Positions 51,453 to 61,140 of a stretch of 64,000 nt of DNA are shown in pieces. Position 1 is the stretch's first letter; each line of letters begins with the position of its first letter. A program made the translations under genes and the position numbers. The notes below the pieces were generated by a model. It was not told the origin of the DNA. It searched no databases and was given only the letters and a program-made list of their open reading frames with translations. Source of the stretch: Bacteroides faecalis (GTDB taxonomy: Bacteria > Bacteroidota > Bacteroidia > Bacteroidales > Bacteroidaceae); assembly GCF_003865075.1 (NCBI RefSeq), contig NZ_BHWB01000011.1, forward strand, positions 97,817 through 161,816, written 5' to 3'.

Positions 51453-52709
51453 ATGAAGTTTTCCGAACTACAACTGAACGCAAATGTGCTTGAAGCGCTT
51501 GACGCAATGCGATTTGACGAATGCACGCCTATACAAGAGCAAGCAATTCCAATAATACTTGAAGGTAAAGATTTGATAGCAGTAGCACAAACCGGCACTG
51601 GTAAAACTGCAGCATTTTTACTACCCGTTCTTAATAGATTATCTGAAGGAGGTCATCCAGAGGATGCTATTAATTGTGTTATAATGTCTCCTACCCGTGA
51701 GTTGGCTCAACAAATAGACCAACAAATGGAAGGCTTCTCTTATTTCATGCCTGTATCAAGTGTTCCTGTATATGGTGGAAATGATGGAGTATTATTTGAG
51801 CAGCAGAAAAAGGGGTTAACTTTAGGTGCTGATGTAGTTATCGCTACTCCCGGACGGTTAATTGCACATTTAAGCCTTGGATATGTAGATCTTTCCAAGG
51901 TTTCTTATTTTATATTAGATGAAGCAGATCGTATGCTTGATATGGGTTTCTATGATGATATCATGCAAATCGTGAAATATCTGCCGAAGGAACGTCAAAC
52001 AATTATGTTTTCGGCTACCATGCCTGCTAAGATACAACAATTAGCAAAGACTATATTGCATGATCCGGTAGAAGTTAAACTTGCTGTTTCACGCCCGGCC
52101 GATAAAATTATTCAGGCAGCATATATCTGTTATGAGAATCAAAAACTAGGAATCATACGGAGTCTATTTTCTGATGAAGTTCCGGAACGTGTTATCATTT
52201 TTGCTTCTTCTAAAATTAAAGTAAAAGAAGTAACTAAAGCACTTAAAATGATGAAATTGAATGTAGGAGAAATGCATTCGGATTTGGAACAAGCTCAACG
52301 GGAAGTGGTTATGTACGAATTTAAGGCGGGAAGAATCAATATTTTGGTCGCAACTGATATTGTTGCGCGTGGTATTGATATTGATGACATACGATTAGTC
52401 ATCAATTTTGATGTGCCACATGATAGTGAAGATTATGTGCACCGTATTGGACGTACAGCACGTGCTAATAATGATGGAGTGGCAATTACTTTTGTTAGCG
52501 AGAAGGAACAGACAAATTTCAGAAATATTGAAAACTTCCTCGAGAAAGATATTTATAAGATTCCCATTCCAACAGAGCTGGGCGAAGCTCCGGAGTATAG
52601 ACCACGTTCATTCGAAAGAAGAGCATCCGACTGTAAGAGAAAAAATTTCCGCGGGAAAAGACCGAGCAGTAAAAAAGGAGATTTCCGTTCTTCTCCTCAA
52701 AAGAACTAG
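51453..52709 (+). CDS. rhlE: DEAD-box RNA helicase (RhlE-like)
   Basis: 418 aa. Q motif FDECTPIQEQAIP (about 19-31), Walker A AQTGTGKTAA, PTRELAQQ, DEADRMLDMGF (motif II), SAT (motif III), and the second domain with ARGIDIDDI and HRIGRTAR. The C-terminal tail is basic (KRKNFRGKRPSSKKGDF), as in ribosome or RNA-decay helicases. It probably remodels RNA in the cytosol. Single gene with its own -7 box. Confidence 0.92.
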   Translation: MKFSELQLNANVLEALDAMRFDECTPIQEQAIPIILEGKDLIAVAQTGTGKTAAFLLPVLNRLSEGGHPEDAINCVIMSPTRELAQQIDQQMEGFSYFMPVSSVPVYGGNDGVLFEQQKKGLTLGADVVIATPGRLIAHLSLGYVDLSKVSYFILDEADRMLDMGFYDDIMQIVKYLPKERQTIMFSATMPAKIQQLAKTILHDPVEVKLAVSRPADKIIQAAYICYENQKLGIIRSLFSDEVPERVIIFASSKIKVKEVTKALKMMKLNVGEMHSDLEQAQREVVMYEFKAGRINILVATDIVARGIDIDDIRLVINFDVPHDSEDYVHRIGRTARANNDGVAITFVSEKEQTNFRNIENFLEKDIYKIPIPTELGEAPEYRPRSFERRASDCKRKNFRGKRPSSKKGDFRSSPQKN

Positions 52710-52720
52710 GACATTTAAAC

Positions 52721-53518
52721 TTACTTAACAGAAGATATAGTTAACTTACCATCAAAACTAACAGTTAAGTTCACCATATTATAAATCAAACTTTCCGGAA
52801 TGGATAAAGCAGCCTGATAATGGAAACCATTCCGGTCTACTTTTATAAAATGCATATCAGACAAAATTGATTGTTTCAAATAATCAGCAGAAACCACATT
52901 GTCAAACATTTGCTTGGTAATATCACTTGCAAATAGGCTCTTCTTTCCTTCATAGACACAAATGTGCATTACATTATCATAATACACATTATCCATGCTC
53001 AATCCATCCACTGAATAAGCCGTTTTCATCACTTTCATCTGGGAAGGATTAATATACACATAAGCACGATAACGAATACCATCGTAGCTCACGACACTAT
53101 CCCGTTTAGTAACTTCTGTATAAATAGGAATCACTGTTGCCCGATTGACGAAAGACAAAGAATCATTCTCATCTTCTGATTTATGTAGTCTAATCGTATT
53201 ATCCACCATAGAATGAAACCAGAAAATATGTTCTGCCTGCTTATCTATTTTATAACAAGTAGTATCATTGCCATACGTATAAAGAGTATCTTGGATAATT
53301 TTAAATGTAATTGGAGCACTTTGCGCATCAGCGTAATAAATTGTATCTCCTTTTACATACATCAGCGGTTCTTCTGATTCATCATCTACCCAGATACCTT
53401 GCAGTAATTCTTTGGCATTTAAATCTTCTTTTTGTTGAGAAGATTCTGACTTTTTGCTACTGCTGCTACACGCCGAAAGCAAAATCGCTATAAACGATAT
53501 CGCTACATACTTTATCAT
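52721..53518 (-). CDS. DUF4738-type lipoprotein
   Basis: 265 aa. The lipoprotein signal ends at LLSAC (Cys17), then a Ser/Lys linker. The first half has LLQGIWVDDESEEPLMYVKG followed by short beta strands; the second half has KTAYSVDGLSMDNVYYDNVM, the pattern of the DUF4738 group. The stop is 12 bases from the helicase stop on the other strand. Function unknown. Confidence 0.72.
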   Translation of the reverse strand: MIKYVAISFIAILLSACSSSSKKSESSQQKEDLNAKELLQGIWVDDESEEPLMYVKGDTIYYADAQSAPITFKIIQDTLYTYGNDTTCYKIDKQAEHIFWFHSMVDNTIRLHKSEDENDSLSFVNRATVIPIYTEVTKRDSVVSYDGIRYRAYVYINPSQMKVMKTAYSVDGLSMDNVYYDNVMHICVYEGKKSLFASDITKQMFDNVVSADYLKQSILSDMHFIKVDRNGFHYQAALSIPESLIYNMVNLTVSFDGKLTISSVK

Positions 53519-53554
53519 TTGTCTAATTTTTGTACGAAAGATACTTTATTTATT

Positions 53555-54868
53555 TCATTTTCCAATGCATGAATAAATAAATCCAAGTTCTTCCATTTCT
53601 TTTTTGTCATAAATGTTACGACCATCTAATACAATCTGCTGAGCCATTGTTTTCTTGATAACGGCCCACGAAGGTAAACGGAATTCTTTCCATTCTGTCA
53701 CCAACATCAAAGCATCGGCATCAAGTACGGCATCATACATATCACAAGCATAATAAACAATATCTCCAATTCGCCGTTTACATTCCTCCATTGAAGCTGG
53801 ATCATATACACGGACATGACAACCTGCCTTCAATAACTTATCAATCAGCACTAACGACGGAGCTTCCCGCATATCATCAGTCTCCGGTTTAAATGCTAAT
53901 CCCCATAAAGCAATGTTTTTGCCTTCTATATTACCATTAAATTGCTTCATCAATTTATCAAATAAGACACCTTTCTGTAGTTCATTTACTTCCTCTACAG
54001 CACTAAGCACACGCATTGTATATCCATTTTGCTCAGCTGTCTTAATTAAAGCTTTTACATCTTTAGGAAAACAAGATCCCCCATATCCAATACCCGGATA
54101 CAAGAATTTACGTCCTATACGGGTATCAGAACCAATACCGCTCCGAACCATATTAACATCAGCTCCAACCAATTCACAAAGATTAGCAATATCGTTCATA
54201 AAACTAATACGGGTTGCCAGCATTGAATTCGCAGCATACTTAGTCATCTCAGCGGAAGGAATATCCATAAAAATAACCCTAAAATTATTAAGCAAAAACG
54301 GCTTATATAACTTAGACATCAGTTTCTCGGCACGTTCTGATTCCACTCCAACTACTACACGATCCGGACTCATAAAGTCGCTGATGGCATTTCCCTCTTT
54401 CAGGAATTCGGGATTGGAAGCGACATCAAATGCAATATTCAAGCCTCTCTTATCTAGCTCTTCCTGAATAACAGCACGAACTTTACGGGCAGTTCCTACC
54501 GGAACCGTACTTTTAGTTACCACCAATTTATATTGGTTCATATTTCGTCCAATTGTACGTGCCACTTCCAACACATAACTGAGGTCAGCACTACCATCTT
54601 CATCCGGAGGAGTTCCTACAGCACTAAATATAACTTCTACGTCATTCAAACAACTTTCCAATGAGGTTGTAAACTTCAGACGTTTCGCTTTCATATTTCG
54701 AAGTACCATTTCTTCCAATCCATTTTCATAGATAGGAATAATTCCCTTCTTTAAAGATTCTATTTTATTGTTGTCAGTATCCACACAAGTTACATTCACA
54801 CCGATTTCAGCGAAACACGTTCCTGTTACTAACCCAACGTATCCAGTTCCTACAATTGCTATTTTCAT
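53555..54868 (-). CDS. ugd: UDP-glucose 6-dehydrogenase
   Basis: 437 aa. Rossmann motif IVGTGYVGLVTGTCFAEIG (about 3-21), the catalytic Cys in GIGYGGSCFPKD (about 257-268), and the C-terminal UDP-binding domain with GLAFKPETDDMREAPS. It oxidises UDP-glucose to UDP-glucuronate with two NAD+, in the cytosol, feeding capsule or glycan synthesis. It follows rfbC by 20 bases and is likely in one operon with it. Confidence 0.93.
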   Translation of the reverse strand: MKIAIVGTGYVGLVTGTCFAEIGVNVTCVDTDNNKIESLKKGIIPIYENGLEEMVLRNMKAKRLKFTTSLESCLNDVEVIFSAVGTPPDEDGSADLSYVLEVARTIGRNMNQYKLVVTKSTVPVGTARKVRAVIQEELDKRGLNIAFDVASNPEFLKEGNAISDFMSPDRVVVGVESERAEKLMSKLYKPFLLNNFRVIFMDIPSAEMTKYAANSMLATRISFMNDIANLCELVGADVNMVRSGIGSDTRIGRKFLYPGIGYGGSCFPKDVKALIKTAEQNGYTMRVLSAVEEVNELQKGVLFDKLMKQFNGNIEGKNIALWGLAFKPETDDMREAPSLVLIDKLLKAGCHVRVYDPASMEECKRRIGDIVYYACDMYDAVLDADALMLVTEWKEFRLPSWAVIKKTMAQQIVLDGRNIYDKKEMEELGFIYSCIGK

Positions 54869-54888
54869 ATCTATTATTTGCTAGAACT

Positions 54889-55437
54889 TTATTCAAAATA
54901 AACAGCATCTTTAAATGCTATTCCCTGCTTATCTTTGGGAGACAGTAACATTTGAGACTCCGTCAACGGCCAATCTATTCCTAATGTTTCATCATTATAT
55001 ATAATAGACGCTTCTGCCTGAGGGGCATATTTATTATCTACCTTATACGTGAAAATAGCTTCCTCACTCAACACAGCAAAGCCATGTGCAAATCCACGAG
55101 GTATGAAAAACTGCCTTCTGTTTTCCTCGCTAAGCAATACGCTGATATACTTTCCAAATGTAGGAGATGACTGACGTAAATCAACCGCAACATCTACTAC
55201 TTTTCCCTTGATAACACGTACTAATTTTGATTGGCTATATTCTCCTTTTTGATAATGTAGTCCTCTTAATACTCCGAATGAAGATTTTGATTCATTATCC
55301 TGTATAAAATTCACCGAACCAATGTTTGCTTCAAACTCATCTTGCTTGAATGCTTCCATAAAATATCCCCTTTCATCGGAGAAAACCTTTGGTTCTATCA
55401 ACCAGACTCCATCTATTTCTGTTTGTATATAGTTCAT
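54889..55437 (-). CDS. rfbC: dTDP-4-dehydrorhamnose 3,5-epimerase
   Basis: 182 aa, the normal length. The cupin core shows GVLRGLHYQKGEYSQSKLVR, the catalytic His in LRGLHYQ, and RGFAHGFAVLSEEAIF. It epimerises dTDP-4-keto-6-deoxyglucose on the way to dTDP-L-rhamnose. A minus-strand -7 box (TACTTTTG, 55464-55471) lies 27 bases upstream. The other rfb genes are not here. Confidence 0.94.
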   Translation of the reverse strand: MNYIQTEIDGVWLIEPKVFSDERGYFMEAFKQDEFEANIGSVNFIQDNESKSSFGVLRGLHYQKGEYSQSKLVRVIKGKVVDVAVDLRQSSPTFGKYISVLLSEENRRQFFIPRGFAHGFAVLSEEAIFTYKVDNKYAPQAEASIIYNDETLGIDWPLTESQMLLSPKDKQGIAFKDAVYFE

Positions 55438-55463
55438 TGCTAATAGTGATAAATAAAACGATG

Positions 55464-55471
55464 CAAAAGTA
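55464..55471 (-). promoter_or_regulatory. -7 box for rfbC-ugd
   Basis: Minus-strand TACTTTTG, 27 bases before the rfbC ATG. Confidence 0.6.
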
Positions 55472-55514
55472 GTGAATTTTTCGCAGTTTTCTGGGATATA
55501 TGCAATTTATCTCT

Positions 55515-55522
55515 TAATTTTG
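55515..55522 (+). promoter_or_regulatory. -7 box only 5 bases before an ATG
   Basis: TAATTTTG fits TAnnTTTG and ends 5 bases before the start codon at 55528, so transcription would begin at or beside the A of the ATG. Confidence 0.5.
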
Positions 55523-55527
55523 CACAC

Positions 55528-56586
55528 ATGATTGAATTAGCACAACATATAGAATCACTCTTATTAGAAAACGATTGTGTAATCGTTCCCAATTTTGGCG
55601 GTTTCGTAGCTCACTATGCACCCGCTTCATATATAAAAGAAGAAAATCTTTTCTTACCTCCTACCCGTATCGTCGGTTTTAATCCGCAATTGAGATTAAA
55701 TGACGGGGTATTGGTTCAATCCTATATGTCAGTGCATGATACCAGTTTTTCCGATGCTACCCGATTAGTAGAAAAGGAAGTGGCTGAATTGATCGGACTT
55801 CTTCATGAAGAAGGAAAGATACATCTGGAGAATATTGGCGAAATTCATTATAATATTTATGGTAATTTTGAGTTCGTACCTTATGATTATAAGATTACGA
55901 CTCCTTCTCTTTACGGACTCGACACTTTTGAAATGCAAGAGCTTTCTGTGCTGCAACAAAAAGAGAGAGTATTAGTGCCAGCTAATTTATCCCCAAAGAA
56001 GAAGACTTATGAAATTATCATTAACCGTACCTTTATACGTAATGCTGCTGCTATGATTGCTGCTATCGTATTGTTCTTTGCTTTCTCTACTCCCGTAGAG
56101 AATACATATATTCAAAAGAATAATTATGCTCAGCTTCTTCCTACCGAATTATTTGAGCAATTTGAGAACCAATCAGTAGCAATGACTCCTGTTCAAGTAC
56201 AACCAAAAGCTGCTCAACAGAAGTATAAAAAAACGATTACTCCCCAATCAAAAAAGGTTGTAGCTAATAAAAGCCAAGTAACAAAACCAGTTGTGGTAAA
56301 AGAAGTAAAGGTTGCCAAACCGAAAGCTCCCGTAGTAAAAGTATCTCATCCTCAGGCCAATAATCCTTTCCATATAATTGTTGCAGGAGGAATCAATCAG
56401 AAAGATGCAGAGACAATTGCTAACCAGTTACAGACTAAAGGATTTACCGAAGCTATGGTTTTAAATAATGACGGAAAAGTACGTGTAAGTATCCGCTCAT
56501 TCAATAATCGCGAAGAAGCAACTAAGCAATTATTGGAATTAAGAAAGAATGAAACTTATAAAAGTGCCTGGTTGCTAGCAAAATAA
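55528..56586 (+). CDS. HU-like CCDC81 and SPOR domain membrane protein
   Basis: 352 aa. Two N-terminal HU-related CCDC81 units (about 1-60 and 65-140; NDCVIVPNFGGFVAHYAPAS, then KEVAELIGLLHEEGKIHLEN), one transmembrane helix (about 170-188, AAAMIAAIVLFFAF), a Lys/Val/Pro-rich linker (about 210-275) and a C-terminal SPOR domain (about 278-350, PFHIIVAGGINQKDAETIANQ). SPOR domains bind denuded peptidoglycan at division sites. Such proteins are conserved in Bacteroidota, with the HU-like part inside the cell. The FHA gene follows by 17 bases. Confidence 0.88.
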   Translation: MIELAQHIESLLLENDCVIVPNFGGFVAHYAPASYIKEENLFLPPTRIVGFNPQLRLNDGVLVQSYMSVHDTSFSDATRLVEKEVAELIGLLHEEGKIHLENIGEIHYNIYGNFEFVPYDYKITTPSLYGLDTFEMQELSVLQQKERVLVPANLSPKKKTYEIIINRTFIRNAAAMIAAIVLFFAFSTPVENTYIQKNNYAQLLPTELFEQFENQSVAMTPVQVQPKAAQQKYKKTITPQSKKVVANKSQVTKPVVVKEVKVAKPKAPVVKVSHPQANNPFHIIVAGGINQKDAETIANQLQTKGFTEAMVLNNDGKVRVSIRSFNNREEATKQLLELRKNETYKSAWLLAK

Positions 56587-56603
56587 AAATCCCCTTTTTA
56601 AAT

Positions 56604-57131
56604 ATGAAAAGAGTTCTTTGTCCCAAATGCGAAAATTATCTATATTTTGATGAAACTAAATACAGTGAAGGTCAATCACTCGTATTCGAATGTGAACATT
56701 GCGGTAAACAATTTAGTATCCGGCTTGGAAAAAGCAAAGTAAAAGCCCTTCGTAAAGAAGAAAATCTGGAAGCAGTAGAAGAAGCTCTCAAAGAGGAATT
56801 TGGATATATCACAGTTATCGAAAATGTATTTGGATATAAACAGGTCCTTCCCTTACAAGAGGGTGACAATGTTATTGGTCGTCGTTGTGTAGGAACAGTT
56901 ATTAATACTCCGATAGAAAGCGGTGATATGAGTATGGATCGTCGTCATTGTATTATTAATATAAAACGTAATAAACAAAAAAAGTTGATTTACACATTAA
57001 GGGACGCTCCCAGTCTCACCGGCACTTTTCTTATGAATGAAATATTAGGAGATAAGGACCAGATTCGTATTGAGGATGGGGCTATTGTTACTATTGGAGC
57101 TACTACCTTTATACTACATACTGCAGAATAA
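56604..57131 (+). CDS. Zinc-ribbon and FHA-domain protein
   Basis: 175 aa. An N-terminal zinc ribbon CPKCENYLYF...CEHCGKQF (about 6-36), then a short helical linker and an FHA domain (about 75-175) with NVIGRRCVGTVINTPIES, SMDRRHCIINI and TLRDAPSLTGTFLMN. FHA domains read phosphothreonine, so this points to protein-protein signalling. It is translated together with the HU/SPOR gene, with which it could act. Confidence 0.85.
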   Translation: MKRVLCPKCENYLYFDETKYSEGQSLVFECEHCGKQFSIRLGKSKVKALRKEENLEAVEEALKEEFGYITVIENVFGYKQVLPLQEGDNVIGRRCVGTVINTPIESGDMSMDRRHCIINIKRNKQKKLIYTLRDAPSLTGTFLMNEILGDKDQIRIEDGAIVTIGATTFILHTAE

Positions 57132-57759
57132 AGTGTAAATTATGCAAGAAATCTTATGTATTTCTTACTATTATTTAGTTTAATAAAAAATCAGATTAAT
57201 CTATTTTGAGAGTTTCATAACTTCGCCTCACGTACGAGACCCCAATAACTCATGTACAAGGAACCAATTAGACTTTAAACTATAGTTATTTGATATCACC
57301 AGAGGAATAGACTATCCGACAAAAAAATACATTAATACATTATAGTTCTCTGTTCAACCAAGTGAACTAGATAAATATCAAATATTACGATAGAACTGTA
57401 CTTTCTTCTTTTAAAAGACCTTCATGGATCGCTTAAAAAAATATGGTATTGTCTTTTCATTTTTAACAAATACATCAGATAGATAATAATTTTCATCTAA
57501 TACTCTCCTTCTCTGCGAAAACATAAAAACCATATCCTAATGGTATAGCTTTAGTCCTCCATAGTCTAAAACTTAAATATTATAAATAATCATCGCAAAT
57601 ATATGAATTATTTTGTTGCTATAAGTAAATATTTTACTTTTGTGTTCGATAACGGTTGGTAAAGTTGAATCATTTTTATACTCATATCATCTTTATTATC
57701 AATACTATATAAGTATAAACTCGAAAAGTAATAATTATATATACTAAAAACACAGTAAA
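57132..57759. other. AT-rich intergenic region before uxaC
   Basis: Nothing coding is seen. A consensus promoter lies at 57612-57642. The first 400 bases hold no repeat or stem I could support. Confidence 0.55.
57612..57642 (+). promoter_or_regulatory. Consensus promoter of uxaC
   Basis: TTTG at 57612-57615, exactly 19 nt, then TACTTTTG at 57635-57642. It is a full match to the Bacteroides -33/-7 pattern. The leader to the ATG would be about 110 nt. Confidence 0.75.
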
Positions 57760-59166
57760 ATGAAAAACTTCATGGACGAAAACTTTTTGTTGCAGACAGA
57801 AACTGCACAGAAGCTATATCACGAACACGCGGCTAAAATGCCAATTATTGACTATCACTGTCACTTAAGTCCTCAAATGGTAGCTGACGATTATCAATTT
57901 AAGTCACTTACTGAAATATGGTTAGGTGGCGACCACTATAAATGGCGTGCTATGCGTACCAATGGTATAGACGAACGCTATTGTACAGGTAAAGATACCA
58001 CAGATTGGGAGAAATTTGAGAAGTGGGCTGAAACAGTTCCTTATACATTCCGCAATCCTTTATATCACTGGACTCATCTGGAATTAAAAACAGCTTTTGG
58101 AATCAACAAAATATTAAACTCCCAGACCGCGCGTGAAATCTACGATGAATGTAATGAGAAATTAACCCAAGCGGAATACTCAGCCCGAGGAATGATGCGC
58201 CGGTATCATGTTGAAGTAGTATGTACTACTGATGATCCGATAGATTCATTGGAATATCATATTAAAACACGCGAGAGTGGATTTGAAATCAAAATGTTAC
58301 CTACATGGCGTCCCGATAAAGCAATGGCTGTTGAAGTTCCTGCCGACTTTCGTTTGTATGTAGAGAAGCTTTCAGCTGTAAGTAATATTAGCATCTCCAA
58401 TTTTGATGACATGATTGTTGCTCTTCGTAAACGCCATGACTTCTTTGCAGAACAAGGTTGCCGTTTATCTGATCATGGAATTGAAGAGTTCTATGCTGAA
58501 GATTACACTGATACAGAAATCAAAGCTATCTTTAATAAAGTATATGGTGGTGCAGAGCTCTCAAAAGAAGAAATTCGGAAGTTTAAATCAGCAATGCTGA
58601 TCATCTTTGGAGAAATGGATTGGGAAAAAGGATGGACACAACAATATCATTATGGTGCTATACGGAATAATAATACCAAAATGTTCAAATTGATAGGTCC
58701 TGATACTGGATTCGATTCCATCGGTGAGTTTACAACAGCCAAATCAATGTCAAAATTCCTCGATCGTTTGAATTCTAACGGTAAATTAACGAAAACTATT
58801 TTATATAACTTGAATCCTTGTGCCAATGAAATGATCGCAACAATGCTTGGTAATTTTCAGGATGGCTCTATTCCTGGCAAAATTCAATTCGGTTCTGGAT
58901 GGTGGTTCCTTGATCAGAAAGATGGTATGGAAAAACAAATGAATGCTCTTTCTGTATTAGGTCTTTTAAGTCGTTTTGTAGGTATGCTCACAGATTCTCG
59001 CTCTTTCCTTTCTTATCCGCGTCATGAATATTTCCGTCGTACGTTATGTAATCTTGTGGGACGAGACATAGAAAATGGAGAAATCCCTGCATCTGAAATG
59101 GAACGAGTGAACCAGATGATTGAAGATATCAGTTATAATAATGCAAAGAACTTTTTTAAGTTTTAA
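57760..59166 (+). CDS. uxaC: Uronate (glucuronate/galacturonate) isomerase
   Basis: 468 aa, the normal length. The metal-binding DYHCHLSPQM (about 27-36), RRYHVEVVCTTDDP, and the C-terminal SDSRSFLSYPRHEYFRR belong to the amidohydrolase-fold UxaC family. It interconverts D-glucuronate with D-fructuronate and D-galacturonate with D-tagaturonate for pectin and uronic acid use. It is monocistronic, with a consensus promoter and a terminator. Confidence 0.96.
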   Translation: MKNFMDENFLLQTETAQKLYHEHAAKMPIIDYHCHLSPQMVADDYQFKSLTEIWLGGDHYKWRAMRTNGIDERYCTGKDTTDWEKFEKWAETVPYTFRNPLYHWTHLELKTAFGINKILNSQTAREIYDECNEKLTQAEYSARGMMRRYHVEVVCTTDDPIDSLEYHIKTRESGFEIKMLPTWRPDKAMAVEVPADFRLYVEKLSAVSNISISNFDDMIVALRKRHDFFAEQGCRLSDHGIEEFYAEDYTDTEIKAIFNKVYGGAELSKEEIRKFKSAMLIIFGEMDWEKGWTQQYHYGAIRNNNTKMFKLIGPDTGFDSIGEFTTAKSMSKFLDRLNSNGKLTKTILYNLNPCANEMIATMLGNFQDGSIPGKIQFGSGWWFLDQKDGMEKQMNALSVLGLLSRFVGMLTDSRSFLSYPRHEYFRRTLCNLVGRDIENGEIPASEMERVNQMIEDISYNNAKNFFKF

Positions 59167-59188
59167 CCGTTAAAGATTCATTCACAAT

Positions 59189-59231
59189 AAAACGCTGTCT
59201 TGAAGTTATTATTAGCTTAGACAGCGTTTTT
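59189..59231 (+). terminator. Terminator after uxaC
   Basis: AAAACGCTGTCT (59189-59200) pairs perfectly with AGACAGCGTTTT (59219-59230), followed by one more T. Confidence 0.88.
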
Positions 59232-59286
59232 AGTTATAATTCTCTTTGTTAATCAGAATAAAAATCCCCTTAATAGAGTGAGAGAC

Positions 59287-60054
59287 TTACACTCCCATAA
59301 TTTTATCGAATCGTTTATCGATACATACACTTAGGTCGGTAGTTATAAATTTGCCATTATAGAAGAGAGTAAATATAGTGGCCGGAGTTGGTGCATTCTG
59401 CGCTTGCTCCATAGTCTCCAGTTTAATTACTTTCAGTGGTATATGTTTATTTTTAGCTATATTGACCAATGAATTGCAAACATGATACTCCGTAAATGGA
59501 CAACGATTAGTATAGTAGACAACTAAGCCTGTTTTCTCAGGACATTCACCACTTAACACACATCTTCTGAATGAAGGATCAGATGCATTATTATTTATTT
59601 TCAACACTAAAAGGCTAAATCCATTAGGCAGTATCTCAACCGTTTTAAATCCCTGCTTAAGCATCCATTTAGTATCACTCATAAAATGAAATTTTGATAT
59701 ACCTACTACTGTAGCTAATCCGTCCTTTCCCTGTACTCTTGCATCATCAATAGCAGACTCCAACAAAGCTTTTCCATGTCCACAACCTTTGTATTTACCT
59801 GATACCCAAAAACAGTTTATCATTAAATAGTTTGGTGCTTCCACCGGGATCCATGCTTTTTCCGCAGGAACATATTCAATAAAAACTTTGGCACGCTCAT
59901 TTAGTTTCCTGAAAACATATCCATTATCCAATTCATTTTTCAACCATTTCTTTTTCATTGCATAACCTTTTTTACATTTTTTATCTGAAAAAGCACAGCA
60001 AATATGTTCAGCCTCCATATTATCTCTCGTCAAAGTAATGTATTCTGTCTTCAT
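59287..60054 (-). CDS. GNAT acetyltransferase with YoaP-like C-terminal domain
   Basis: 255 aa. The N-terminal GNAT fold has the acetyl-CoA loop SGKYKGCGHGKALLESAI (about 87-104). The C-terminal part (about 170-250) is thioredoxin-like and follows YoaP: CPEKTGLVVYYTNRCPF, KHIPLKVIKLETMEQAQNAP, PATIFTLFYNGKFIT. Family function is not established; amine or thiol acetylation is inferred from GNAT. It starts 52 bases after the AraC-type gene and may share its transcript. Confidence 0.85.
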   Translation of the reverse strand: MKTEYITLTRDNMEAEHICCAFSDKKCKKGYAMKKKWLKNELDNGYVFRKLNERAKVFIEYVPAEKAWIPVEAPNYLMINCFWVSGKYKGCGHGKALLESAIDDARVQGKDGLATVVGISKFHFMSDTKWMLKQGFKTVEILPNGFSLLVLKINNNASDPSFRRCVLSGECPEKTGLVVYYTNRCPFTEYHVCNSLVNIAKNKHIPLKVIKLETMEQAQNAPTPATIFTLFYNGKFITTDLSVCIDKRFDKIMGV

Positions 60055-60080
60055 AATTTTCTTATAATAAAGTTTGGTAT

Positions 60081-61036
60081 TTATTTTATTGGTATATAAA
60101 TTTTCGTTACCTGTTTTTTAGTATTCTCCTCAGAATAATAAATATATTCTTCAAAAGACATACCATAACGTATAGTATATTCAGCATAGATAGATATATT
60201 GTTATATAGAACTCAGAATAATCGCCTTTCAAGGTATAAACTGCATACTTACCTGCTTGCAATTGAATGGTTCCCAAATCCCTGGTTGGAGTAATCCTTT
60301 TTTTAACAGATGCACAAGCATAGAATCGACACTGCCCGATATTAGTTACATTAGGATCATCAAAACTCAATCCTATAAATCGTGTATTATCTGATAAAAT
60401 CTGATTTTCTTTTAAATATATCATCAACTTACTCCATGAATTCTCTTCTCCATATCTCCCTATAATACGAATATAAATCAAATTTAATCCTTCAAAACTA
60501 TATATTTCCGATTGAAGATGCTTTTTTACTTTACTGTTTCGTTCTATATTTTGTTCCAATTGTAATCGCAATCTTTTTATATATACGTTAGGAGATATTC
60601 CCATCTGTTTCTTAAAGGCTTTAGAAAATGCTTGTGAACTATCATAGCCTACCATTTCAGATAATTCTGTCAAACTCAATTCTTCAGTCTGCATATACAA
60701 GATTGCGTTCTCAATACGTTGCCTTGATGTATAAGCATATAAGGATTCATTTAGAGCTGAACGCATAATACGAAGTAACTGTCTTTGTGATATATTTACT
60801 TCATTTGCTATTATAGCCAACTGTAAAGGACGATGCAAGTTTGCATTGATATAATCAATAATTTGATTGACCTTTTGTTTATGTATTATTTTTGTACTAT
60901 CCAGCATGTTGTGCATTCTTTGGGAACAAAAGTATGCAATTTGAATCAATGAGACATTGTCCATTCCCGCCAAATTAAGAACTTTTCCTAAAACAAAAGA
61001 ATTTCTTCTTATTAATTCAACATAATACTTTAACAA
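60081..61036 (-). pseudogene. AraC-family regulator with GyrI-like domain, frameshifted near its end
   Basis: The reading frame from 61036 encodes an AraC DNA-binding domain (about 55-155, ISQRQLLRIMRSALNESLYA, SSQAFSKAFKKQMGISPNVY) and a GyrI-like effector domain (about 180-275). At about 60180 the frame changes: the current frame ends at 60107 after an unlikely hydrophobic tail, while the -1 frame continues with YAEYTIRYGMSFEEYIYYSE and ends ITKIYIPIK-like at 60081, as in intact relatives. One base has been lost around CTATCTATGC. The HTH part is intact, so partial function is possible. Family role: transcriptional activation on ligand binding. Confidence 0.8.
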
Positions 61037-61140
61037 TGATTTCCCTGTTCCCAGATCTTTATAGCTTTTTTTAATAGGGCTTTTACAATGAACTTATGAA
61101 ATATGCGTATAATAAAAAGTAGACTTTTCCTAAGTTATTA

